This document shows positions 1-5,963 of a DNA stretch of 11,499 nt, piece by piece. Position numbers and translations under genes: made by a program. The notes below the pieces were generated by a model. It saw only the letters and a program-made list of their open reading frames with translations. It searched no databases and was not told the origin of the DNA. Position 1 is the first letter of the stretch, and each line of letters opens with the position of its first letter. Source of the DNA: Desulfobacteraceae bacterium (GTDB lineage: Bacteria > Desulfobacterota > DSM-4660 > Desulfatiglandales > B25-G16); NCBI GenBank assembly GCA_030615565.1, contig JAUWZC010000054.1:1-11499 (forward strand). The letters are read 5' to 3'.

Positions 1-2
1 GA

Positions 3-599
3 AGCAAGGTAAGGCCGGTATCAAAGGAAGTCGTATACAGGTTACTGGATACTATAGATCAATCCTACTGGGAGGGAAAGAGGAATTACATGATTATCTC
101 CATCCTATGGGCGCTTGGTCTTCGCATCAGTGAACTTACTAGTCTGACAGTAGGCTCTTTTGAACCGGATATCGATCCTAAGAACAAAATCGGTTTATTG
201 CGCGTAAAAGGTAAAAACAGAAAGCAGAGGGCCTTGTTTGTTGTGGACAGGCTGTACGATAATCTGATTACCTATCTTGCCCACCCTCAATCCCCTAAGC
301 AAAAAAAAGATCCCCTTTTCCCTGTTACAAGCAGAAAGGCCATATCCAATAATCGTGTTCAGAAAAAGATGAAAGAGTATTGCAGGGAAGCAGGGATTAA
401 AGACAGGATCACACCCCATGTGCTCAGGCATTCCTTTGCAACCGAGATGTATCATGCCAATGTCCCGCTGGATGCCATCCAGGCCATGATGGGGCATGAT
501 AAGAAGGCAGAAACTGCCGTTTATATCAAGGTATCAGATAGGTTTAAGAAAGAGGCATTATTGCAACTCACCATTAATGAGAGGATGTCATGGGAGTAA
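3..599 (+). CDS. Tyrosine recombinase (phage integrase family), 5'-truncated by window edge
   Basis: The frame is open from the first bases of the window, so the true start lies upstream; the ATG at 90 is internal. The visible 198 residues are the catalytic domain of a XerC/XerD-like DNA breaking-rejoining enzyme. All expected catalytic residues can be seen: Arg in ALGLRISEL, a Lys in the VKGKNRKQR beta-turn, HVLRH (H-x-x-R), the His of MMGHD, and the nucleophile Tyr in AVYIKV. The linker leading in (KEVVYRLLDTID, then YWEGKRN) is typical of Xer-like enzymes. The stop lies 10 bases inside the next recombinase gene, so the two are translationally coupled. The family cuts and rejoins DNA at short inverted sites; a coupled set of such genes suggests a transposon-like element rather than chromosome-dimer resolution. 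Confidence 0.93.
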   Translation, partial: SKVRPVSKEVVYRLLDTIDQSYWEGKRNYMIISILWALGLRISELTSLTVGSFEPDIDPKNKIGLLRVKGKNRKQRALFVVDRLYDNLITYLAHPQSPKQKKDPLFPVTSRKAISNNRVQKKMKEYCREAGIKDRITPHVLRHSFATEMYHANVPLDAIQAMMGHDKKAETAVYIKVSDRFKKEALLQLTINERMSWE

Positions 600-1573
600 C
601 CGCGAAGGATTTTTTTGAACATATGGATGCTTTTATGGATTACAGACAGGTTGTCTATGAGGTCAGTGATCAGACAATCAAGAGTAACATGGTGGACCTT
701 AGATTGTTTAAGGGCTTTATTAAACGTAATAAGCATGAAACAATCACCGGCCCCGCAGTGATAGACTTCCAGTATTATTTGAAAAAAGAAAGGAGAAACA
801 GCGGCAGATCCATCAATCGCAAGATCTTTACATTAAGGAGCTACGCTCATTTTATCAGGCAGCAGGAAGTTGCTCATTCCGAGAATTTGCCGTTTGATGA
901 TGTATTAAAAGTACGCCAGGGATACAGAAATCGCCCGGATGCGTTAACCCCCGGCCAACTCAAATCGCTTTTCAATGCCATAGATAGAACTACATGCCTT
1001 GGCCTTCGGGATTATGCCATATATGCGTTGATGTATATGACCGGCCTTCGGGTTGGTGAAGTATTTAGCCTTGATATGGACAGTATTGATTTAGAGAAAA
1101 AGGAATTGCGTGTTATCGGGAAGGGAAAAAAGATCCGAACGCTTCACATAAATGATGAGCTATCTAAGGTCATCTCCGAATACCTTGCAGTAAGGCATTT
1201 CTTTTATGACAGTAAAAAGACGGATGCACTGTTTGTATCCAAAAAAGGAAACCGCCTGGCCATACGGACAATGGAAGACAACTTCAAGAAGCTTGTTCAT
1301 AAAACAGGATTGAAGGTTCGTTTCAATATAACCTGCCATACTCTCCGTCATACATTTGCTTCTCACCTTAATGATAAAGGAGTGGATATGCTTGTAATCC
1401 AAAGCTTAATGGGACATCTCTCTTCCCGAAGCACGGAACCCTATATCCATCCGGCGCAGGAAAAGATACGAGAAGCAATGGAGAAGCTTCCCGGCGTCAT
1501 CTTTATGAACAAGATGATAAAGGAGGGAAGATTTTTTCTTAGGTTTCAAACAAACACACGAAAAAGGGAGTAA
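590..1573 (+). CDS. Second tyrosine recombinase, overlapping the first
   Basis: A complete 327-residue recombinase. Residues ~5-100 form the helical core-binding (SAM-like) domain and residues ~115-300 the catalytic domain. Visible catalytic residues are R154 (MTGLRVGEV), a Lys in IGKGKKIRT (~178-180), H250-x2-R253 (HTLRHTF), H276 (MGHLSSRS) and Y285 (TEPYIHP). The start ATG at 590 lies inside the preceding recombinase gene (10-base overlap) and has GAGG five bases upstream, which supports this start. The length is normal for the family. Overlapping recombinases on one strand are the hallmark of recombinase-in-trio (RIT) elements; two of a possible three genes are visible. The ~25 residues after the catalytic domain (rich in Lys, Arg and Phe) are not recognised. 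Confidence 0.93.
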   Translation: MGVTAKDFFEHMDAFMDYRQVVYEVSDQTIKSNMVDLRLFKGFIKRNKHETITGPAVIDFQYYLKKERRNSGRSINRKIFTLRSYAHFIRQQEVAHSENLPFDDVLKVRQGYRNRPDALTPGQLKSLFNAIDRTTCLGLRDYAIYALMYMTGLRVGEVFSLDMDSIDLEKKELRVIGKGKKIRTLHINDELSKVISEYLAVRHFFYDSKKTDALFVSKKGNRLAIRTMEDNFKKLVHKTGLKVRFNITCHTLRHTFASHLNDKGVDMLVIQSLMGHLSSRSTEPYIHPAQEKIREAMEKLPGVIFMNKMIKEGRFFLRFQTNTRKRE

Positions 1574-1619
1574 AAAAAGTTAAGGGACTTTAATCATTTT
1601 TATTCTTAATGGAATACCA

Positions 1620-1650
1620 ATAAAAGGGGACGTTGGTTCCAAAGCGATTT
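1620..1650 (+). repeat. Left terminal inverted repeat of the 209-bp element
   Basis: This is the 31-base left arm, beginning ATAAAAGGGGACG. It mismatches the right arm at three positions only (bases 6, 25 and 29 of the repeat). Confidence 0.8.
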
Positions 1651-1797
1651 ATCCATAAATAGTGAAAGATGTAATTTAGTTGCACCCGCTCCTCATGACT
1701 TGAAAAGCCAGTGGCATACTATCATATTTCATGAAAATGCATCAAGCGAATAGAAACATTTTGTACTGAACCATTTTGAACAGATTTGTTGAGCCGC

Positions 1798-1828
1798 AAG
1801 TCGTTTTGGAACCAACGTCCCCCTTTAT
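1798..1828 (-). repeat. Right terminal inverted repeat of the 209-bp element
   Basis: This is the 31-base right arm. Read on the minus strand it starts ATAAAGGGGGACG and matches the left arm at 28 of 31 bases. Confidence 0.8.
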
Positions 1829-1851
1829 AAACCTCAGTGCAAATCCATGAG

Positions 1852-1871
1852 TCCCGCCCGGATTGGCGGGA
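1852..1871. repeat. Short hairpin, TCCCGCC / GGCGGGA
   Basis: A perfect 7-bp stem (1852-1858 with 1865-1871) closes a 6-base loop. It is the first of five hairpins with a CCCG/CGGG core that are confined to 1852-2403. Confidence 0.65.
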
Positions 1872-1888
1872 TTGTGTAGCGAAAGTTT

Positions 1889-1929
1889 ACCCTGTTGAAT
1901 TTCCCACAGGGAACCCTATTCAACAGGGT
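1889..1929. repeat. Nested palindrome with a perfect 12-bp outer stem
   Basis: ACCCTGTTGAAT (1889-1900) pairs perfectly with ATTCAACAGGGT (1918-1929). The loop holds a second hairpin, TTCCC-ACA-GGGAA (1901-1913), followed by an unpaired CCCT. There is no T-run, so it is not a factor-independent terminator. It looks like an inserted palindromic repeat. Confidence 0.7.
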
Positions 1930-2146
1930 GAACGTCCTTTTTATCCGCCTTTGGTGGAATCCGGGGAGATCTGCTCAACGGGCAATCTTAATACCTGTTC
2001 TAAAAGAAAACCAGTCAGGCCACTGGTGAAACAAGCCTGGGCATATCGTGAAGCTGCCTTAGCGGTATGAGCGAAACATGGTAGCAGGGCAGGTATAAGA
2101 GGTAGCGCACCTTGGAGCAATCCATGGTGTGATTGGGCAGAAGTCA

Positions 2147-2162
2147 GTCCCGCAAGCGGGAC
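2147..2162. repeat. Short hairpin, GTCCCGC / GCGGGAC
   Basis: A perfect 7-bp stem with a 2-base loop, lying inside the conserved GAAGTCAG...CCATAGTA segment of the intron remnant. It may be an insertion there or part of the original intron fold. Confidence 0.55.
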
Positions 2163-2199
2163 CATAGTAGCCAAACACAGAGTATGGAAAGGAGCCTCT

Positions 2200-2340
2200 A
2201 TGAGTTCTCATGACATAAAGAATCCGAATGGATATGTGAACGTGAGGCACGTCATGGAATCGCCCGTTCCAGATGATGACCTTCAGCTTTTCAATGAGCT
2301 ATTGGTTATTATTTATTACTCCCGATTACCATCGGGATAG
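2200..2340 (+). pseudogene. Truncated N-terminus of a group II intron reverse transcriptase/maturase
   Basis: A 46-codon frame opens with ATG at 2200, five bases after AAAGGAG (2188-2194). The peptide starts MSSHDIKNPNGYV and includes PVPDDDLQLFNELL, like the leader helix before the reverse transcriptase domain. The normal continuation into the RT core is absent: the frame runs into the hairpin at 2320-2337 and stops at TAG 2338-2340. No YADD active site occurs in the remnant. I infer the RT identity mainly from its place in the intron remnant; the peptide alone is not diagnostic. Confidence 0.45.
2320..2337. repeat. Short hairpin, TCCCGAT / ATCGGGA
   Basis: A perfect 7-bp stem with loop TACC, at the point where the truncated reverse transcriptase frame is interrupted. 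Confidence 0.65.
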
Positions 2341-2350
2341 ACTCTGTGAA

Positions 2351-2368
2351 TCCCGCTCTTTAGCGGGA
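2351..2368. repeat. Short hairpin, TCCCGCT / AGCGGGA
   Basis: A perfect 7-bp stem with loop CTTT, only 13 bases after the preceding hairpin and of the same design. Confidence 0.65.
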
Positions 2369-2389
2369 ACCCGAACGAGGGTCGAAGAT

Positions 2390-2403
2390 CCCGATTTATC
2401 GGG
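2390..2403. repeat. Short hairpin, CCCGAT / ATCGGG
   Basis: A perfect 6-bp stem with loop TT. It is the fifth member of the local hairpin family, just before the putative 3' end structure of the intron remnant. Confidence 0.6.
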
Positions 2404-2460
2404 GGTGGTGTGGGGAGGGGGAGTTAAAATCTCCCCCTTACCCGATTATGATAAATCTTT

Positions 2461-2547
2461 CTACAATTCTTTCCAATTAGTTCGTCCGTGAAAACCTTCG
2501 ATGTCAAAGAAATCCTTTACTACTTCAATTACATTTTCTAGGGAAGT
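2461..2547 (-). other. In-frame coding-like extension beyond the stop of the MurF-like gene
   Basis: After the TAA at 2548-2550 the same frame stays open for 28 codons to a TAG at 2461-2463. It gives a protein-like sequence beginning TSLENVIEVVKDFF and ending GFHGRTNWKEL. The composition is like the upstream gene (acidic/hydrophobic helix, Trp near the end) rather than random AT-rich DNA. This suggests the ancestral protein was longer and that the TAA is a later nonsense change, or that it is read through. Confidence 0.45.
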
Positions 2548-3801
2548 TTAAACTAACATTTCTTTAGGAGCCGTTTCTTGACTCCTTCCTTCAAAGTTCT
2601 CTAACATGTTTGATAGGTTCTTCCCTGCCCTTGTTGGGCCTCTCAATAAAAGTATTTGATTTTGGTATCTATAGAAACTGAATTTTCCCTTGCATTCATC
2701 TTCGTCCAAATAGAAATATGCATTTGTTTTTATCTTTCTCCTGATCTTTACTTTATTGTTGGGGAAGTTTTTGCCTATGAAATATATGTTATCAAAATGA
2801 TCCATATCTAGTTTTAATATTGAATCAATCAATAAATCCATTACTTTTTCCTCTCGATCTCCCAATCCATATATCTCTCCTATCACTGCATTCTTTTTCA
2901 ATTCTGATTTCATATTTATTATTGTTTCAATTGAGTTTAGGATAGATAATGTATTTGAGTTTGCTGTGTCTATGACTATTTTCACACCTTTGTAATCCAT
3001 ACTTTGCATACGAAGATATGGGTTTTTATAAGAGTTAAAAACATATTCTTTTTTAGGCAACTGCTTCCCAACTGTTGAATATAGAGCCACAGCAGCACAC
3101 GAAGCAGGGCCGAGATGTAATCCAATGTCACTTAATTTCAATTTTACAACTCCCTCTCCAAAAACAGTGACTTCGGTATTTTCCTCGTTTATTGAATTAA
3201 TTTCATATAAAAAATCTGCACCTGTGTTCATATCTCCATAATATTTAGCTGTTAACCCATACCTTTCCAAGTGGGGCCTGTTTTTTATATGTGCTATTAT
3301 GGGTATCTCTCTGTTCTTTAATGAAAAGCCTAACTTTTCCTCAGCAACCCCTTCAACAGACTTCAATTCTTTTAGGTTAACTTCTGAGAATTCTGTATAT
3401 CCTATGCTTTTAACAGGAACTATTTTTTCCATTAGTTCTGTATCTCCACGCGATCCAACAGCACATTCGAAGATTGCAAAATCAGGCGCTTCTGATATTG
3501 CTTTTTTTACAGCAAATGGAAGCTGTGGTACCCAATTGTCATTGACTTTGGTCGTGTATACAGAGAACCCATTCTCCTTTATAAGGGCTGCTAATACTCT
3601 TGTGAATGTTGTTTTTCCAACACTTCCTGTTATGATTATTGGATATGTTTTCTTGAGTAAATATTCCTTGTTTTTGAGAATCTCTCTAGGACTCAATTTT
3701 GCCTTTTTCCAATAACTTAGAAGATTCCCTTTGTTCCAATTTCGGTAAATCCACTTGTCACATTTTTTTTCAAACTCTTTCAATTCTTTTTCAATAGACA
3801 T
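2548..3801 (-). CDS. MurF-like ATP-dependent amide ligase (Mur ligase superfamily)
   Basis: This 417-residue protein has the Mur ligase plan. The ATP-binding P-loop TGSVGKTT is at residues 58-65. The central domain carries FECAVGSRGDTELMEKI (~111-127), which lines up with the E-x-G...GE region of MurF. A motif at GLHLGPASCAAVALYS (~227-242) stands in place of the usual G-x-H-N-x-x-N. The C-terminal domain has IDTANSNTLSILNSIETI (~278-294), VIGEIYGLGDREEKV (~306-320) and LLRGPTRAGKNLSNML (~385-400), echoing MurF. The family couples ATP hydrolysis to joining an amino acid or peptide to a carboxylate. Partner genes for sugar modification suggest a role outside peptidoglycan synthesis, and the substrate is unknown. 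The start ATG overlaps the preceding gene by 11 bases. The TAA stop may be premature, since the frame continues sensibly to 2461. Confidence 0.75.
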   Translation of the reverse strand: MSIEKELKEFEKKCDKWIYRNWNKGNLLSYWKKAKLSPREILKNKEYLLKKTYPIIITGSVGKTTFTRVLAALIKENGFSVYTTKVNDNWVPQLPFAVKKAISEAPDFAIFECAVGSRGDTELMEKIVPVKSIGYTEFSEVNLKELKSVEGVAEEKLGFSLKNREIPIIAHIKNRPHLERYGLTAKYYGDMNTGADFLYEINSINEENTEVTVFGEGVVKLKLSDIGLHLGPASCAAVALYSTVGKQLPKKEYVFNSYKNPYLRMQSMDYKGVKIVIDTANSNTLSILNSIETIINMKSELKKNAVIGEIYGLGDREEKVMDLLIDSILKLDMDHFDNIYFIGKNFPNNKVKIRRKIKTNAYFYLDEDECKGKFSFYRYQNQILLLRGPTRAGKNLSNMLENFEGRSQETAPKEMLV

Positions 3802-4705
3802 TTAGCATCGCCCTTTTCACAAGTGAAGGATATTTATACAAGAAATATTGTCTTATTTCTTCTCTCTTATTATCACTGCTCCATTCCTGATAATTATCCA
3901 ACCTTATTTCCTTACCTCCATCAGGCAACAATTCTATTTTCATAGCTTCATATTTCTTATTGCTATTATAAAGGCAAATGAAAGGCACTCCTGCCATATA
4001 TGCAAAAATATTCCCATGGAAGGATGTTGAAAGAACAAACATCGATTTTTTTATTTCCATTAAGTACTCTTTAAATGTTTCATAAGATATTGAATCCTTG
4101 GAATTCCATTGCCATGCGCAGTTGTATTTGATGCTTTTGAAATTTTCTAAAACTTCTTTTTCAGGTTTATTTCTCCCTCTTATCGCTGACACTGTCCCAT
4201 TATGTTTATTGTAATCTTGGATATCATCCTTAAGAATACAACAGTCAAATGATAGTTTTGGCCTGAAACCCAATCCCTTGAGATGTGTATGAGTTATAAC
4301 GTCTCTGCATGCGAGATAATCAAAATCATCCAACAAGCCTCTAAAAGGTTCTCCTTCAAACATGCTGAAGTTCACAAGATGGCTTTCTATTCCCATCTCT
4401 TTCCCTAGCTTTGAAAAGTACAGGTATGGGTAAGCATAATTGAAGTGGTTCTCTGTAAGGCCTTCACCATGTACAATGAACAAGCCTGTTTCCAATACTC
4501 ACTTCCACCATCGTGATTCCTTTAGCTTTTTCTTAAAAGTAGTGAAATTAAGATAATCTGTACCAAAAGCACCATAAGGTATGTGCTGCACTATCTCATA
4601 TTTCTTCTCAACCAACTTAATAAATTGGGTGTAGTTTACCTTAGAACCCAAATGGAATTGGGAAGTATCTCCTATTATTGTAACTTTCTTATCAGACACA
4701 TTCAT
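3791..4705 (-). pseudogene. Polysaccharide pyruvyl transferase-like gene split by an in-frame TGA
   Basis: Two frames, 4705-4499 (68 residues) and 4498-3791, are in the same phase and separated only by TGA at 4499-4501. The first half has an N-terminal signature of the family (TIIGDTSQFHLGSKVNY). The second half has the GLFIVHGEG strand-loop, and near its end LSTSFHGNIFAYMAGVPFI, the best-conserved family motif (S-x-F/R-H-G...GVPFI). Joined, they give about 304 residues, a normal length. The family transfers pyruvate ketals to sugars, though many members are uncharacterised. The ATG at 4705 follows AAAAGGAGAGA and overlaps the glycosyltransferase gene by 14 bases. A TTG at 4495 could restart translation after the stop, preceded by GGAAGTGAG, so two polypeptides are conceivable. 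A Trp codon mutated to TGA is the simplest reading. Confidence 0.75.
4499..4501 (-). other. In-frame TGA stop inside the pyruvyl transferase-like gene
   Basis: The local peptide reads ESRWWK-stop-VLETGLFIVHGEG, with conserved motifs on both sides and no frameshift. TGA also ends the carbamoyltransferase gene (5960-5962) and the glycosyltransferase gene (4692-4694), so it is an ordinary stop in this operon and not a reassigned codon. Confidence 0.85.
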
Positions 4706-5963
4706 TCTCTCCTTTTAATACAATTTCGAGGCCATTGACATAATTGTCAACAAAACTGCTTGGCACAAGTATCTCTGGATCTTCTAATGTTTCTTTTGCC
4801 TTTTCAATCGCATCACAGATCGAATCTATGCGGAATTCATCAAACATAATTCCTCTCTTGTTGTTTCCGAAAATTTCTTTCATTTGAGGAATTGGAGAAT
4901 AAACAAACCTTACTCTTTCATCTGCAAACTCTATTGCTTCCAAAGGAGTTAGGGGAGCGCCTTCAAACCTTGAAGGGAAAACAATTATCTCAAGATTGGG
5001 TCGCTTGAACATACTGAAACATAGATAATTATTAAAGTTAAAAGAGGTGCTAACACTTTCTTCTGGCAATTCAGAGATCAGTCCTTTAATCTTTTCTAAG
5101 TATTCTGGCATTGTAGTCTCTGTCGGCATTACTAATACTATGTGGTAATCTGTATTTCTTTTATAGAATTCTTTAAAAGCAGGTATCAACAGATCATATC
5201 CTTTCTGATATGTGCACCTGCCCCAGCAGAATATAATTTTTTTGTCCGAAGGGATGTTGTTTTCCTTAAATTGTTCTTCTATTGTTTTTTCGTCAACATT
5301 AAAAAGGTCTGACTTCTCAAACACTCCATTTATCAGGGGTTTTAATTTTTCCTTTTCTACATTATATCTTTCATGCAAAATTTTTTTATTGTGGCTTCCA
5401 ATATATCCAATGAAATCTCCCTCGGTTTTTCTTATTGCATCGATTGATTCTTTTTCCATGTTTATTCTGCCCTTGTCGGTATACTCATCATCAAAGACAT
5501 AGCCGAGGCTGTGTGGAACCCAGATTATTTTCACATTTTTCAAGTTTGGAATATATTTTCTTATCCCTGCGAATATGGTATCATGGGCAAAAACAATTAG
5601 TGAATCATAATCATCTTTTATGTCTTCTATGAATTTCGCTGCAGATTCTGAGGCTTTGCTCCATTGATGTAAACCTCTCCACATTGATTTTTGGCTGTTC
5701 CCATCAGATAGTGTATCTAATATCACCAGATGTCCATTGTTTGAACTACAGACTTCCGCAGTCTTGTTTTTAAGCTCTTCCCTGAAGTCTTTTGATGTTT
5801 CCTTGAGGAAAGGGGAAAGGCATATCAATACAGTATCATCTTCTAGGTTTGCCTTTTTCTTGATCTCATCAAATGCCTCAATAAAGTTGTGTGTTACCAC
5901 ACCAACTCCTGTTGATAATGAGATCAAGCCATCATGTGTTGCAACTACAACTGCTCTTTTCAT
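4692..5963 (-). CDS. GT-B glycosyltransferase (GT4-like)
   Basis: A complete 423-residue two-domain glycosyltransferase. The N-terminal domain has a glycine-rich loop (SLSTGVGVVTHN, ~15-26). The linker before the donor domain has a typical PLINGVF (~209-215). The C-terminal donor-binding domain has FCWGRCTYQKGYDLLIPAF (~245-263) and FPSRFEGAPLTPLEAI (~329-344), with the E-x7-E pair E334/E342 that binds the nucleotide-sugar. No membrane segment is visible, so it should act in the cytoplasm. The donor and acceptor sugars cannot be told from sequence. GGAGAG eight bases upstream of the ATG supports the start. The ATG overlaps the stop of the carbamoyltransferase gene as ATGA, and its own end overlaps the next gene by 14 bases, so the operon is translationally coupled. 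Confidence 0.88.
   Translation of the reverse strand: MKRAVVVATHDGLISLSTGVGVVTHNFIEAFDEIKKKANLEDDTVLICLSPFLKETSKDFREELKNKTAEVCSSNNGHLVILDTLSDGNSQKSMWRGLHQWSKASESAAKFIEDIKDDYDSLIVFAHDTIFAGIRKYIPNLKNVKIIWVPHSLGYVFDDEYTDKGRINMEKESIDAIRKTEGDFIGYIGSHNKKILHERYNVEKEKLKPLINGVFEKSDLFNVDEKTIEEQFKENNIPSDKKIIFCWGRCTYQKGYDLLIPAFKEFYKRNTDYHIVLVMPTETTMPEYLEKIKGLISELPEESVSTSFNFNNYLCFSMFKRPNLEIIVFPSRFEGAPLTPLEAIEFADERVRFVYSPIPQMKEIFGNNKRGIMFDEFRIDSICDAIEKAKETLEDPEILVPSSFVDNYVNGLEIVLKGENECV

Larger units (their letters stand above)
1620..1828. mobile_element. 209-bp MITE-like element with 31-bp terminal inverted repeats
   Basis: Positions 1620-1650 and 1798-1828 are inverted copies of each other, 28 of 31 bases matching with no gap. 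The shared core is GGGGACGTTGGTTCCAAA, with ATAAA at both outer ends. No coding frame fills the ~147-bp interior. This fits a non-autonomous miniature inverted-repeat transposon. No clear target duplication is seen; ATAAA at 1620-1624 and 1827-1831 could be read as one, but it overlaps the inverted repeat. Alternatively the repeats could be paired sites related to the neighbouring recombinases. Confidence 0.7.
1840..2446 (+). mobile_element. Degraded group II intron remnant (5' boundary uncertain)
   Basis: Several stretches resemble group II intron RNA. One is the segment ending GAAGTCAG...CCATAGTAGCC (2141-2172), which in intact bacterial introns sits just before the reverse transcriptase gene. 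A ribosome binding site and a start codon (2200) follow. At the other end, GGGGTGGTGTGGGGAGG leads into a stem of GGGGGAG (2417-2423) and CTCCCCC (2431-2437), then TTACCCGAT ending at 2446; this looks like domain VI and the intron 3' end. The reverse transcriptase is almost wholly missing and no intact domain V is recognisable, so the intron should be dead. These matches rest on remembered family patterns; a covariance search was not possible. The 5' end is not located and 1840 is a guess. Confidence 0.55.

Noticed and set aside
2417..2437. GGGGGAG/CTCCCCC stem as a transcription terminator of the minus-strand operon
   Set aside because: No T-run follows on either strand, and the surrounding sequence fits a group II intron 3' end better.
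2273..2491. 72-codon plus-strand frame in the intron remnant
   Set aside because: It reads through three hairpins and the putative intron 3' end and gives a repetitive, unlikely peptide.
3299..3715. 138-codon open frame on the plus strand
   Set aside because: It lies antisense within the MurF-like gene, has a low-complexity Phe/Ser-rich product and no ribosome site; it is a shadow frame.
4499..4501. TGA as a selenocysteine codon or a reassigned sense codon
   Set aside because: No clear SECIS-like hairpin was seen just downstream, the family has no known selenocysteine here, and TGA ends other genes in the same operon.
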